A stretch of 64,000 nt of DNA. It comes from Roseomonas haemaphysalidis. Its GTDB lineage: Bacteria > Pseudomonadota > Alphaproteobacteria > Acetobacterales > Acetobacteraceae. The stretch is taken from positions 620,001 through 684,000 of the forward strand of contig NZ_CP061177.1 of the NCBI RefSeq assembly GCF_017355405.1, in the 5' to 3' direction. The notes below the pieces were generated by a model that saw only the letters and a program-made list of their open reading frames with translations, did not search any database and had not been told where the DNA came from. Shown here piece after piece: positions 8,231 through 17,860 of this stretch (positions are counted from its first letter, which is position 1; each line of letters opens with the position of its first letter). Made by a program: the position numbers and the translations under genes.

Positions 8231-8874
8231 GGCTCGTACTTCGCCAGCTTCCACTCGGCCGGCTCGCGTGCCGCCTCGTCGTACCAGCGCTGCATCAGGG
8301 GGTGCGCCCGCACGGCGGCCATGTAGGCGCGCGCCTCGGCGGAAACCTCCGGCCCCCAGGTCAGAAAACGGCACACCACGGGGGCATACATCACGTCCGC
8401 CCCGCCGAACTCCGCGCCGAACAGGAAGGGACCACCGGAGGCCGCCAGCGCGTCCCGCCAGATGGCGTCGATGCGCGCGATGTCGGCCAGCGCCTCGGGC
8501 GGGGCGGTGCTGCCGTCGCGGGTGTTCAGGATGGTCATGGGCATGGCCATGCGCAGCGCGCGGAAGCCGGCATGCATCTCGGCCGCGATGCTGCGGGCCT
8601 GCGCCCGCGCCCTGCGGTCCGCGGGCCAAAGGTGCGGCGCGAACTCGGCGCAGTATTCCAGGATGGCGAGGCTTTCCCAGACCTTCGCCCCCTGGTGCTC
8701 CAGGTACGGCACCAGCCCCGCCGGCGTCGCGTCCTTGATGGAGCTGGTGGCGCCGCCGGCCAGCGGGATCAGCACCTCCTCGACATCCAGCTTCGCCAGG
8801 TGCACCGCCAGCCAGCCGCGCAGCGACCAGGAGGAATACATCTTGGTGCCGATCACCAGCCTGCCGTCCGCCAT
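8227..8874 (-). CDS. glutathione S-transferase family protein
   Basis: A 215-residue cytosolic GST. The N-terminal thioredoxin fold shows TKMYSSWSLRGWLA (candidate catalytic Ser/Tyr at residues 13-15), the cis-proline loop GLVPYLE and WESLAILEYCAE contacting glutathione; a helical C-terminal domain follows. The start MADGRLVIGTK matches the family N terminus; the longer frame upstream runs into repeat sequence. It heads the GST-glyoxalase-FkbM operon. Confidence 0.85.
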   Translation of the reverse strand: MADGRLVIGTKMYSSWSLRGWLAVHLAKLDVEEVLIPLAGGATSSIKDATPAGLVPYLEHQGAKVWESLAILEYCAEFAPHLWPADRRARAQARSIAAEMHAGFRALRMAMPMTILNTRDGSTAPPEALADIARIDAIWRDALAASGGPFLFGAEFGGADVMYAPVVCRFLTWGPEVSAEARAYMAAVRAHPLMQRWYDEAAREPAEWKLAKYEP

Positions 8875-8919
8875 CGCCCTGATCCTTTTCGCGTGTCGTT
8901 CATGGAAAGGGTAGAGCAG

Positions 8920-9068
8920 AAGGCCGGGGGAAAGAATTCCCCTGGACCCCCATCTTTTTTCTGATTTGATTTGAATGCGGACTGGGGGGACGACCGGTGC
9001 GCTGAACCCCCAACGGCCGGAATTCAAAAGAAAGATGGGGGTCCGGGGGATTTCTTTCCCCCGGCCTT
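8920..9068. repeat. composite repeat A1 with long terminal inverted repeats
   Basis: Left arm 8920-8957 and right arm 9031-9068 are inverted copies matching at 36 of 38 positions. Each arm holds a GGGGGAAAGAATTCCCC-type hairpin, then ACCCCCATC and a T run facing inwards. The 73-bp core has no centre palindrome. It fills the space between the divergent GST gene and the solute-binding-protein gene. Same family as the copies near 10.8, 12.5, 16.3, 34.8, 46.7 and 59.8 kb. Confidence 0.85.
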
Positions 9069-9137
9069 GCTTGTGCGGCCGCAGTCGCAGCGCCACCATC
9101 CGCCGCAGAGATGATCCCCTCCGGAGACTGATCCCCC

Positions 9138-10736
9138 ATGCGTCGTCGTGACCTGGCCCGCGCGGCCCTCGCCCTGCCCTTTGCGGCCCCTGCCCTGTCC
9201 AGCACCGCGCGGGCGCAGGCGCCGGCCGCCGGGGGGCTGCTGAACATCGCCATCGGCGGCGGCATCACCTCCATCGACCCGCATTTCTTCGCGGCCTCGC
9301 CCAACCACACGGCGGCCTTCCACCTGTTCGACCGGCTGGTGAACCGCACCGCCAAGGCGGGCATCGAGCCGTGCCTTGCGGAATCCTGGACCGCGGTTTC
9401 CGACACCGTGTGGGAATTCAAGCTGCGGCCCAACGTGACGTGGCACGACGGCCAGCCCTTCACGGCGGACGACGTGGTCTTCACCTACACCCGCGCCCGC
9501 AACGTGCCGAACAGCCCGGGCGGCTTCGGCTCCTACCTCAACGCCGTGAAGACGGCCGAGGCGGTGGAGCCGCTGCTGCTGCGCATCACCACCCACAGCC
9601 CGGCGCCGGTGCTGCCGCGCCAGCTTTCCTCCGTGCACATCGTGTCCCGCCACGTGGGCGAGGGCGCGACCACGGCGGACTACAACAGCGGCAAGGCGGC
9701 CATCGGCACGGGCCCCTACAAGTTCACCCGCTACGTGCCGGGCGACCGCTTCGAGGTCGCGCGCAACGACGCGTGGTGGGGCCCGAAGCAGGACTGGGAG
9801 CGGGTGGTGATCCGCCACGTCTCCGCCCCGCCCGCGCGCGTCGCGGCGCTGCTGTCGGGCGAGGTGGCGCTGATCGACACGCCGCCGGCCAGCGACCTGC
9901 CGCGCCTGCGCTCGGCCCCCAACATCGACATGGTGCAGACCCAGGGGCTGCGCGTCATTTACCTCGGCCCCGACTTCAGCCACCCCGAGAACCCGCCCGA
10001 GGTGACGGACATCGACGGCAAGCCCTTCGGCAAGAGCCCGCTGCTGGACCGCCGCGTGCGGCAGGCCCTCAGCGTCTCGATCAACCGCTCGGCGATCGCC
10101 GAGCGCGTCATGCTCGGCATGGCCAGCCCCACCGGCCAGTGGCTCGCCCCCGGCACCTTCGGCTTTGCCCCGGACGTGAAGCCCCCCGCCTTCGACCCGG
10201 ACCGCGCCAAGGCACTGCTGGCCGAGGCCGGGTTCCCGCGCGGCTTCCGCATCACCATCCGCACGCCCAACGACCGCTACCCCAACGACGCCGCCACCGC
10301 CCAGGCCGTGGCGCAGATGTGGACCCGCGTCGGCATCCAAACCAAGGTCGAGGCCATGCCCTGGAGCGCCTACGTGCCCCGTGCCGCCGGCCAGGAATAC
10401 TCGATGTGCCTGTGGGGCTGGGGCAGCGGCACCGGCGAGGGCAGCAACGTCCTGAACGGCGTGATCGGCACCTATGACAAGGAAAAGGGACGCGGCGCCA
10501 GCAACGACGGCCGCTACTCCAACCCCGAGCTGGACGCGCTGACCGAGCGCGCGCTGTCGACCATCGACGACGCGGCGCGCGAGAAGCTGATCCAGCAAGG
10601 CGTGGCGATGGCGGCGGAGGACCTGCCGATCATCCCGCTGTTCATGCTGACCAACGCCTGGGCGCTGCAGAAGGGCCTGACCTACGAGGCGCGGGCGGAC
10701 GAGCTGACGCTGGCGATGGGCGTGAAGCGGGTCTGA
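9138..10736 (+). CDS. ABC transporter substrate-binding protein, family 5 (peptide/opine type)
   Basis: A 532-residue periplasmic binding protein. It has a signal peptide starting MRRRDLARAALALPFAAPA with cleavage near ARAQA, then the family 5 pattern: LTPE-like LAESWTAVSDTVWEFKLRPNVTWHDG-type segment (about residues 85-110) and DDVVFTYTRARN. Members deliver oligopeptides, dipeptides, nickel or opines to a permease. No permease or ATPase genes are adjacent. The convergent neighbour is an M20 amidohydrolase, so peptide or N-acyl amino acid uptake is a fair guess. Confidence 0.88.
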   Translation: MRRRDLARAALALPFAAPALSSTARAQAPAAGGLLNIAIGGGITSIDPHFFAASPNHTAAFHLFDRLVNRTAKAGIEPCLAESWTAVSDTVWEFKLRPNVTWHDGQPFTADDVVFTYTRARNVPNSPGGFGSYLNAVKTAEAVEPLLLRITTHSPAPVLPRQLSSVHIVSRHVGEGATTADYNSGKAAIGTGPYKFTRYVPGDRFEVARNDAWWGPKQDWERVVIRHVSAPPARVAALLSGEVALIDTPPASDLPRLRSAPNIDMVQTQGLRVIYLGPDFSHPENPPEVTDIDGKPFGKSPLLDRRVRQALSVSINRSAIAERVMLGMASPTGQWLAPGTFGFAPDVKPPAFDPDRAKALLAEAGFPRGFRITIRTPNDRYPNDAATAQAVAQMWTRVGIQTKVEAMPWSAYVPRAAGQEYSMCLWGWGSGTGEGSNVLNGVIGTYDKEKGRGASNDGRYSNPELDALTERALSTIDDAAREKLIQQGVAMAAEDLPIIPLFMLTNAWALQKGLTYEARADELTLAMGVKRV

Positions 10737-10743
10737 AGGGGCA

Positions 10744-10969
10744 GGAAGGCTGGGGGAATGAATTCCCCCCGCAAACGTATACGTTTGCGCCCCTTCTTTT
10801 TCTGTCTGTCCGCGAGCCGGAAAGGTGAGTGCGCCGAGGGTCGTTGACCCTCGGCGACTGAGGGTCCGGCACCTGCGGTGTCGTTCATAATGCTACACGC
10901 GCTGGTTGGCCGGCAGCGCCAACTGACAAAAAGAAGATGGGGGTTCGGGGGAATTCCTTCCCCCGACCT
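10744..10969. repeat. composite repeat A2 with GCAAACGTATACGTTTGC palindrome
   Basis: The left arm (10744-10806) has a GGGGGAATGAATTCCCCCC hairpin followed by the perfect 18-bp palindrome GCAAACGTATACGTTTGC (10771-10788) and a T run. The centre carries GCCGAGGGTC-GTT-GACCCTCGGC (10833-10855) next to GACTG. The right arm (10922-10969) is the ordinary A arm in reverse, ending 3 bp before the stop of the M20 gene. Because each arm ends in a stem plus T run, the arms may also terminate the two convergent genes. Confidence 0.85.
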
Positions 10970-10972
10970 TGC

Positions 10973-12406
10973 TTAATGCCCCTTCGCCATATCGAACGGC
11001 GGCGCCACGCCTTTCGGGATCGGGAAGACGCTCGGCGCATCCGCCGTGCGCGCCGCGTGCTCGGCCTTCGCCGCCGCCACCGCCTCGGGCCGCGCGAACA
11101 GGTCCGCGGCCGTGCCGGCCATTACCTTGGCCACGTGCTCCAGGCCCTTGTGCGCGGCACCCGCCTTGCCCTGCGCCACGATCTGCCAGGAATGCCCGGC
11201 GGTGCCCACCGCATGCGTGGCGCCGCGCGCCTGCACCGTCGGCACCTTCCAGGACACCGAACCGACATCGGTGGAGCCGACGCCCTGGCTCAGCGGCCGG
11301 TCCAGCGGCATCAGCCGCTCGGCCAGGGCCTCGTCCTTCACGGGCGGGATGCCGCCGCGGCGATAAGCGGCGGCGATATCCTCGGCCGACAGCGTCGCCT
11401 GGATCTGCTTGGCGAAATCATGGTCCTCCGGCGCGAAGCGCGGCGGGCCGAGGCGCTGGAAGTTCGCCTCCATCAGCTCCTCCAGCGGCCGGTTGCCGAC
11501 CAGTTCGGCATCGGCCGACAGCACCCGCTCCGCCACCTGCGTCTCGGTCATCAGCGCCGCACCCTGGGCGATCTTCTTGACTCGCTCCAGCAGCTCCAGC
11601 ACCTCGGTCATCCGCAGCGCCCGGATCAGGTAGCGCACCCGCGCCTGCCCCTGCACCACGTTGGGCGCGATGCCGCCGGCATCCTGGATGGCGTAGTGGA
11701 TGCGCGCGTGGCTCGGCATGTGCTCGCGCAGGTAGTTCACGCCGACATTCATCAGCTCCACCGCGTCCAGCGCGGAGCGGCCCAGATGCGGCGCGGCGGC
11801 GGCGTGCGAGGAGCGGCCCGTGAAGGCGAAGTCCGCCTCCAGGCAGGCCAGCGAATAGGCCTGGTTCACGCCCGAGAAATGCGACGGATGCCAGCAGATC
11901 GCGACGTCCACGTCATCGAACGCCCCGTCGCGCACCATGAAGCCCTTGGCCGAGCCGCCTTCCTCGGCGGGGCAGCCGTAGTAGCGCACGCGGCCCTTCA
12001 GCCCGTTCGCCGCCAGCCAGTCCTTCACCGCCGCCGCCGCCAGCAGCGAGGCGGAACCCAGCATGTTGTGCCCGCAGCCATGCCCGTGCCCACCCGCCTC
12101 GACGGGGCGATGCTCCGCCACGCCGGCCTCCTGGCTCAGCCCCGGCAGCGCATCGTATTCACCGAGGATCGCGATCACCGGCCCGCCCTCGCCCGCCTCG
12201 CCCATCACGGCGGTCGGGATGCCAGTGACGTTCTCCGTCACCCGGAACCCCTCCTTCTCCAGCATCGCCTTGTGCTCGGCGGCGGAACGGTGCTCCCCAT
12301 AGTTCAGCTCGGGCATCGACCAGACGCGGTCGCTCAGCGCGAAGTAATCCTCGCGCCGCTGCTCGACTTCCTGCCAGATCCGCTCGGCATTGGTGCCCTG
12401 GGTCAT
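10973..12406 (-). CDS. M20 family amidohydrolase / peptidase (AbgB-like)
   Basis: A 477-residue zinc amidohydrolase. Metal ligands are visible in HGHGCGHNMLGS and YYGCPAEEGGSAKG, with the catalytic Glu in AEEGG. A dimerisation domain follows (FTGRSSHAAAAPHLGRSALDA-type lid) and a late His in GTAGHSWQ. AbgB-like members cleave amide bonds such as p-aminobenzoyl-glutamate or N-acyl amino acids in the cytoplasm. It stands alone between composite repeats A2 and A3, convergent with the solute-binding protein. Substrate not determinable. Confidence 0.87.
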   Translation of the reverse strand: MTQGTNAERIWQEVEQRREDYFALSDRVWSMPELNYGEHRSAAEHKAMLEKEGFRVTENVTGIPTAVMGEAGEGGPVIAILGEYDALPGLSQEAGVAEHRPVEAGGHGHGCGHNMLGSASLLAAAAVKDWLAANGLKGRVRYYGCPAEEGGSAKGFMVRDGAFDDVDVAICWHPSHFSGVNQAYSLACLEADFAFTGRSSHAAAAPHLGRSALDAVELMNVGVNYLREHMPSHARIHYAIQDAGGIAPNVVQGQARVRYLIRALRMTEVLELLERVKKIAQGAALMTETQVAERVLSADAELVGNRPLEELMEANFQRLGPPRFAPEDHDFAKQIQATLSAEDIAAAYRRGGIPPVKDEALAERLMPLDRPLSQGVGSTDVGSVSWKVPTVQARGATHAVGTAGHSWQIVAQGKAGAAHKGLEHVAKVMAGTAADLFARPEAVAAAKAEHAARTADAPSVFPIPKGVAPPFDMAKGH

Positions 12407-12467
12407 GGGTGACGCGCTCCCTCGTTGGTTCCGGGAGTTTTAGGTCCGGCGGCGGGCGAGGGAAAAG

Positions 12468-12690
12468 GAAGGTCGGGGAAAGAATTCCCCGAACCCCATC
12501 TTTTTTCTGTCAGTTTGGCGTCGGGCGTTAAGGATCGGGAACAGCACTACTGGAACTGGTCCATCAGTCGCCGAGGGTCTCGGACCCTCGGCACACCCAG
12601 CCTCGCCACGGCCGGGAATCAGAAAAAAGACGGGGCGCAAACGTATACGTTTGCGGGGGGGGGTGGGGGAATTCATTCCCCCCGGTCTTG
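12468..12690. repeat. composite repeat A3, mirror of A2
   Basis: Left arm 12468-12508 is an ordinary A arm (GGGGAAAGAATTCCCC then ACCCCATC and a T run). The centre palindrome is GCCGAGGGTC-TCG-GACCCTCGGC (12570-12592), preceded by CAGTC. The right arm (12618-12690) is inverted and carries the same 18-bp GCAAACGTATACGTTTGC palindrome (12637-12654) as A2. It ends 3 bp before the ftsK stop codon. Together A2 and A3 bracket the M20 gene symmetrically. Confidence 0.85.
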
Positions 12691-12693
12691 GCT

Positions 12694-15333
12694 TCAGTCG
12701 TCGTCGCTCCGCCGCGCCAGCACCTCGCGCTTGCCGACATGGTTGGCCGGCCCGACCACGCCTTCTTTCTCCATCTGCTCAATCAGCTTGGCCGCGCGGT
12801 TGTAGCCGATGGACAGGTGGCGCTGGATAAAGGAGGTGGAGGCCTTGCCTTCGCGGGTGACCAGGGCCACCGCCTGGTCGAACAGCCCCTTCTCGCCGTC
12901 GGACGCGGCGGCGATGCCGGACAGGCCGGAGTCGCCTTCCTCGTCCTCGGTTTCGGTGACTTCCTCGATATAGGCGGGCTCGCCCTGCTCGCGCAGGAAG
13001 TCCACCACGCGCTCCACCTCGGCGTCGGAGACGAAGGGCGCGTGCACGCGGGCCACGCGGCCACCGCCGGCCATGTGCAGCATGTCGCCCTGGCCGAGCA
13101 GCTGCTCGGCGCCCATTTCGCCCAGGATGGTGCGGCTGTCGATCTTGCTGGTCACCTGGAAGGAGATGCGGGTCGGGAAGTTGGCCTTGATGGTGCCGGT
13201 GATGACGTCCACCGACGGGCGCTGCGTCGCCATGATGACGTGGATGCCGGCGGCGCGCGCCATCTGCGCCAGCCGCTGCACCGCGCCCTCGATCTCCTTG
13301 CCGGCGACGATCATCAGATCGGCCATCTCGTCGATGACGACGACAATCATCGGCAGCGGCTCCAGCGCCAGCGGCTGGTCCTCGAAGACCGGGCGGCCGG
13401 TGTCGGGGTCGAAGCCGGTCTGCACGCGGCGGCTCAGCACCTCGCCGCGGCTTTGCGCGGCCTGCACCTTCTCGTTGTAGCCGCCGATGTTGCGGACGCC
13501 GAGCTGGCTCATCGCCTTGTAGCGGCGCTCCATCTCGCGCACCGTCCACTTCAGCGCGCCGATCGCCTTGGGCGGCTCGGTCACCACCGGCGCCAGCAGG
13601 TGCGGGATGCGGTCGTAGACCGAGAGCTCCAGCATCTTGGGGTCGATCATGATGAAGCGGCACTCGTCCGGGCTGAACCGGTAGAGCAGCGACAGGATCA
13701 TGGTGTTGATGCCGACCGACTTGCCCGAGCCGGTGGTGCCGGCGATCAAGAGGTGCGGCATGCGGGCGAGGTCGGCCACCACCGGCGCGCCGCCGATGTC
13801 CTTGCCCAGCGCCAGCGGCAGCTTGCTGTTGTTGGACGCCCAGTCGCCGCTGGCCATCATCTCGGAGAAGTAGACCGTCTCCCGCTTGGCGTTGGGCAGC
13901 TCGATGCCGATGACGTTGCGGCCGGGGACGGTGGCGATGCGCACGGCCATGACGCTCATGGAACGGGCGATGTCGTCGGCCAGCCCGATCACGCGGGCGG
14001 ACTTGGTGCCGGGCGCGGGTTCCAGCTCGTAGAGCGTGACCACCGGGCCGGGGCGGATCTCGACGATGCGGCCGCGCACGCCGTAATCCTCCAGCACCGA
14101 TTCCAGCAGGCGGGCATTGTCCTGCAGCGCCGATTCGCTGGGGCCGTCGTTGCGGCGGGTGGGCGCCGGCACCAGCAGGTCGAGCGACGGCAGGCGGAAG
14201 CGCTCGTGCGGCGCCGGCTGCGGCAGGGCGGCGGCACGGGCCGGCTTGCGCGGCGGCTCGGCGGCCGGCGGGCGGGCGCGGATGGCGGCGGGCACCGGCG
14301 CCTCATCCTCGTCCTCGTCTTCCTCGGCCGGGCGGGGCGCCAGGCGGACGGCGGGCGCGGGGCGGCTCGGCACGTCCTCGGCCCGCGGGGCGGGGCCGGC
14401 CGGGGCGCGGTTCAGGGTGGGGGCGCGGCGGGCGGCGGGGGGCGCCTGCCCGGCGGCGGCGTCGGCGGCGCGCAGCATGGCCGAAAGCGCCGGCGACGGC
14501 ACTTCCCGGTTGCGCGACAGCAGGCCGCCCACGGCGCTGCCCACCGAGCGGAACGGCGCGGCCAGGCGCTGCGCGGCGCTGGGCCCCGCGTCCTGCTCCG
14601 CTTCCGGCTCGGCGGCCCAGCTGGGCCGGGGCGGCACGGCGGGGCGGCGCAGCAGGCTGGCGGTCATGTCGGCACCGCCGCGCGCGGCGCGCCCGGCGCT
14701 GCGGCCCATGTGCAGCCAGGCCAGCAACGGCACGCCGATGGCGGCAAAGGACAGCGAGCCCGCCAGCGCGACCACGACCACTTCCGCGCCGAGCCGACCG
14801 CCCTGCCCGAGCAGCGAGCCGCCCAGGCCCAGCGCCCAGCCCGCCACCAGTTCACCCAGCGCGCCACCGGGCCCGGCCAGGGTCGGGCCGCTTTGCGCGC
14901 CGACCGGCAGCAGGTGCAGCGCGCCCGCCAGCGCCGGCAACGCCAGCAGCACCGCGACCACCCGCCCGGCGAAGGGCGCCAGCCCCTTGTGCGTCGCCAG
15001 CCGCCACGCCCAGCCGAGCGCCACGGCCGATGGCAGCATGGCCGCCCAGCCGAAGCCCTGCAGCAGCAGGTCCGACACCACCGCGCCCATCGGCCCAGCC
15101 AGGTTGGTGACGGGGCGGTTGGCCGCCGTGGACATGGAAGGGTCGGCCGGGTTGTAGGTGACCAGCGCCACCAGCAGCGCGCCGCCGGCCAGCGCCAGCG
15201 CCAGCCCCGCCAGCTCGGCGCCCCGTCGCCGCAGCGCGGACTTGACGGCGGGCGAAGCGAACTTCCGGGCCCCGGCGGCCAGGCGGCCACCGGATGAAGA
15301 GGGAACGGGACGGTCGGCAAGGGCGCGGGACAT
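12694..15333 (-). CDS. ftsK: DNA translocase FtsK
   Basis: An 879-residue septal DNA pump that moves chromosome dimers and terminus DNA during division. The N-terminal quarter has about four membrane helices. A proline/alanine-rich linker (about residues 215-400) follows. The C-terminal motor has Walker A GTTGSGKS at residues 532-539, Walker [11 protein letters not shown], and the sensor region [13 protein letters not shown]. The last about 65 residues form the winged-helix gamma domain ([30 protein letters not shown]) that reads KOPS sequences. Length and order are standard for alphaproteobacteria. Confidence 0.97.
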   Translation of the reverse strand: MSRALADRPVPSSSGGRLAAGARKFASPAVKSALRRRGAELAGLALALAGGALLVALVTYNPADPSMSTAANRPVTNLAGPMGAVVSDLLLQGFGWAAMLPSAVALGWAWRLATHKGLAPFAGRVVAVLLALPALAGALHLLPVGAQSGPTLAGPGGALGELVAGWALGLGGSLLGQGGRLGAEVVVVALAGSLSFAAIGVPLLAWLHMGRSAGRAARGGADMTASLLRRPAVPPRPSWAAEPEAEQDAGPSAAQRLAAPFRSVGSAVGGLLSRNREVPSPALSAMLRAADAAAGQAPPAARRAPTLNRAPAGPAPRAEDVPSRPAPAVRLAPRPAEEDEDEDEAPVPAAIRARPPAAEPPRKPARAAALPQPAPHERFRLPSLDLLVPAPTRRNDGPSESALQDNARLLESVLEDYGVRGRIVEIRPGPVVTLYELEPAPGTKSARVIGLADDIARSMSVMAVRIATVPGRNVIGIELPNAKRETVYFSEMMASGDWASNNSKLPLALGKDIGGAPVVADLARMPHLLIAGTTGSGKSVGINTMILSLLYRFSPDECRFIMIDPKMLELSVYDRIPHLLAPVVTEPPKAIGALKWTVREMERRYKAMSQLGVRNIGGYNEKVQAAQSRGEVLSRRVQTGFDPDTGRPVFEDQPLALEPLPMIVVVIDEMADLMIVAGKEIEGAVQRLAQMARAAGIHVIMATQRPSVDVITGTIKANFPTRISFQVTSKIDSRTILGEMGAEQLLGQGDMLHMAGGGRVARVHAPFVSDAEVERVVDFLREQGEPAYIEEVTETEDEEGDSGLSGIAAASDGEKGLFDQAVALVTREGKASTSFIQRHLSIGYNRAAKLIEQMEKEGVVGPANHVGKREVLARRSDDD

Positions 15334-15581
15334 GGGCCTCGGTCGTGTGCTGCTGAGCTACGGCCTCAGGCTAGCATGACAAAGGCTTGGAACAGAACGC
15401 ATAACGTGCAGAGACAAGGGGTTGTTGCAACCGCGTGCCGGACGGGCGGCAGACGCCCCGCGCCCCCCTCCCCTGCCCCGGCCGCGCCGGCACCGGATCC
15501 CGGCTCGCCTCGGCGGCCAGGGGGTGGACCGCAGCACGGCGCGGCCCTTGCCGGCCGGCGCACCATGCCGGGCCGGTTCGC
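15334..15581. other. intergenic region between ftsK and the OmpA-like gene
   Basis: About 250 bp upstream of ftsK on the minus strand. The part nearest ftsK is less GC-rich and may contain the ftsK promoter. No supported gene, and no repeat arm of the A or B types. Confidence 0.4.
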
Positions 15582-16205
15582 TTACTCCTTGGCGGGGGCT
15601 TCCGCCGGCGGCACCGGCGGGGTGGTGGAGGGCGGGGCCGCCGGGGCCGGCGCGCTGGCCGGCGGCGTGGCCGGCACCGAGTCGCGCGGCGCGGTGGCGG
15701 GGCGCTCGGCGGGGGGCCGTTCGACGGCGGCGGGGCGTTCGGCGGCCGGGGCGGCCGGGCGGGCGCTGCCCAGGGGGGCCGGCAGCACCACGATGGTCAC
15801 GCTGCGCGCTTCGCGGTTCTCGGTGCGGCGGCTGAAGCCGGGGTTGCGCGCCTCGGCCCGGATGCGGTCGCGCGCGATCCTGTGGCCCACCGCCAGCATC
15901 TCCGACACTTCCCGCGCGCGGCGGGCGGCAAGTTCCGTGGTGGTGGCCTGGCCGCCTTCGCGCGTGGCATGGCCCAGCACGCAGATGTTGCGGCTGGGGT
16001 CGGCCAGGGCCAGGGCGGCGGCGGCGGCCACGGGCGTGCGGGCGGCGGTGGGGGGCCGGGCGCTGCCGGCGGGAAAGGCCACTTCGAAGACGTCGTCCTC
16101 CAGCTGCTCGGCGCCGATGCATTTGAAGTCGCGCGGCTGCGCCTGGGCGGTGACGGCAAGGCCGGCCAGCAAGGGAAGGGCGAGAAGCAGGGCGTGGCGC
16201 ATCAT
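15582..16205 (-). CDS. OmpA-like domain exported protein with Pro/Ala-rich tail
   Basis: A 207-residue protein with a signal peptide (MMRHALLLALPLLAGLAVTAQAQP). The middle resembles an OmpA-like peptidoglycan-associated domain: NICVLGHATREGG takes the place of the usual GHTDxxG, then ELAARRAREVSEML and a late NREARSVTIVVLP strand. The last about 60 residues are Pro/Ala/Glu-rich low-complexity sequence. The usual Asp after GH is Ala here, so peptidoglycan binding is uncertain. Role probably in the cell envelope. Confidence 0.65.
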   Translation of the reverse strand: MMRHALLLALPLLAGLAVTAQAQPRDFKCIGAEQLEDDVFEVAFPAGSARPPTAARTPVAAAAALALADPSRNICVLGHATREGGQATTTELAARRAREVSEMLAVGHRIARDRIRAEARNPGFSRRTENREARSVTIVVLPAPLGSARPAAPAAERPAAVERPPAERPATAPRDSVPATPPASAPAPAAPPSTTPPVPPAEAPAKE

Positions 16206-16280
16206 GAAAAGATCCGTCTTGAAGAATGACAGTTATCTCATGAAACGCCGGGGCGGGATGCGGGCAGCGTGGAAAAAGCA

Positions 16281-16320
16281 AGCCAGGGGAAAGAATTCCC
16301 CCACCCCCGTTCCTTTCGCC
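16281..16320. repeat. single A-type repeat arm
   Basis: One A arm only (GGGGAAAGAATTCCCCC then ACCCCCGTTCCTTT). No inverted partner or centre palindrome is seen nearby. It lies upstream of the OmpA-like gene and just after the end of the cupin gene. Confidence 0.65.
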
Positions 16321-16357
16321 CGCTTGCGGCGCCAGGAACCTGGGGGGCTTTGGCCGG

Positions 16358-17584
16358 CTAGGCCGCCGCCGCCAGCACCCCGGCGCCCACCAGCCGCTGC
16401 AACAGCGTCGCCGCCTCCACCGCCGGATGCGCGGCCTGCAGTTCCAGCTCCGCCACGTCCGGGCGCGCCAGCAGCCATGCGGCGGCTTCCGCCTCGGGCG
16501 GGGTCAGCGGCAGGGTGGCGTTGGGGCCCTTGAGCTGCCATTCGGCGCCGCGCCGCACCGGCTTGGCGCCGGGGCTGAGGATGCGAAAGGCATGGCCCTC
16601 GGCGGTGGCCTCGCCGGGCGGCGCGGCGGCGGCCAGGCCGCGCGCGGCCAAAAGGTCGTTGCCGCCGCGGTTCTCGTGGTAGTCGGCCACGAACTTGGCC
16701 AGCACCTCCATCACCTTGGGGTCGCGCGTCAGCTCGGACAGCTTCTGCCCCAGTTGGGCGGCGCGGCTGGTCAGCGCGAACTTCGCGGCCGCCGAGCCGT
16801 CCTGGCGCGGCAGCGGCTGGCGGAAGGCGGGCTCGTAGATGGCGCGCTCCAGCAGCATGTTCATCAGGTCCATGCCCAGCGGCGCGTGCATGCCATAGGC
16901 GATGTGCACCGAGGTCGGCGCCTCGGCCAGCGCGTCGTGGTACCAGCCGCGCGGCAGGTAAAGCAGGTCGCCGGTCTTCACCAGCACCTTGCCGCGCAGC
17001 TTGCCGCGGGCGCGGTCGTGGTGCTCCTGCCCCAGGCCCTTGAACACGGGGTGGGCGATCGGCCATTCGGCGCGGCCTTCCCAGACGTTCCAGTACTTCT
17101 CGCCTTCCACCTGCACGGCCCAGACGTCGTGCGTGTCGAAGTGGGAATGAAACGCCTTGTGGCTTTGCCAGGAGATGTAGACGTTGGCCTGCGCCTTGCC
17201 GAGGCCGGCGGCTTCCAGCGCGTCGGACACGCCGGCCAGCCCGGGGGACAGGCTGTCCACGTCGTTCATCACGACAGAAGCGCCACGGCCGATCCATTGC
17301 GCCACCATGGCGGCGTTGGGCTGCATCACCGGCGCGCCGTCGCGGCTGGTGGCGCGGGTGCAGTACTGCTCGGGCGGCACGGCCACCCCTTCCCGCACCA
17401 GCTTCAGCGACTGGCTGGACCAGACGTGCGTCATGTCCAGCAGGCGGTTGATGCCGCGCCATGACAGCACCTGCGCGAACTTTCCCGGGCTGCCGGGAAT
17501 GTGCAGCGGCTGCTTGTCGTAATACTCGGCGAAGAACTGCTCCGGCGTGATCGGCGCCAGGAGCTCGGCCAGCGTCATGCTCAT
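16358..17584 (-). CDS. JmjC/cupin-4 domain oxygenase (RoxA-like)
   Basis: A 408-residue Fe(II)/2-oxoglutarate oxygenase of the cupin-4 class, whose best known members hydroxylate ribosomal proteins. The start chosen is MSMTLAELLAPITPEQFFAEYYDKQPLHI, which matches the family N terminus; the 62 residues upstream are GC-rich read-through. The iron-binding H-x-D is in SHFDTHDVW (about residues 147-151) and the distal His in YLPRGWYHDALAEAPTSVH-type strands. A C-terminal helical/winged part follows (about 280-408). Substrate not determinable. Confidence 0.82.
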   Translation of the reverse strand: MSMTLAELLAPITPEQFFAEYYDKQPLHIPGSPGKFAQVLSWRGINRLLDMTHVWSSQSLKLVREGVAVPPEQYCTRATSRDGAPVMQPNAAMVAQWIGRGASVVMNDVDSLSPGLAGVSDALEAAGLGKAQANVYISWQSHKAFHSHFDTHDVWAVQVEGEKYWNVWEGRAEWPIAHPVFKGLGQEHHDRARGKLRGKVLVKTGDLLYLPRGWYHDALAEAPTSVHIAYGMHAPLGMDLMNMLLERAIYEPAFRQPLPRQDGSAAAKFALTSRAAQLGQKLSELTRDPKVMEVLAKFVADYHENRGGNDLLAARGLAAAAPPGEATAEGHAFRILSPGAKPVRRGAEWQLKGPNATLPLTPPEAEAAAWLLARPDVAELELQAAHPAVEAATLLQRLVGAGVLAAAA

Positions 17585-17860
17585 GCCCGCCAGCTTGGAC
17601 CGGACGGCGCGGTTTGAGAATGCGGCAAATCGGCTTCCGGGCTCGGAACCGGCGGCCCCGGGCCTTTCACCGCCACGGCCGGCGGCGGGAAACAGGCCGG
17701 AAACGCCGGGGGCCGGGGAAGGCCCCCCCCCCGGCCTGCAGCCCGCCTTGGCCAAGAATTCGCCGCGCAAAGCGCAGAGTTCTTGTGGCCATGGGTTGAT
17801 TGCGGCGTCTCGCCTCGCGATCCTTGGGGCAAGGTTCAGAACCGCCAGGGGTCACGCAAA

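Noticed and set aside
12688..15297. An 869-codon plus-strand open frame opposite ftsK
   Set aside because: Low-complexity His/Arg/Gly translation and full overlap with FtsK, whose motifs are unambiguous.
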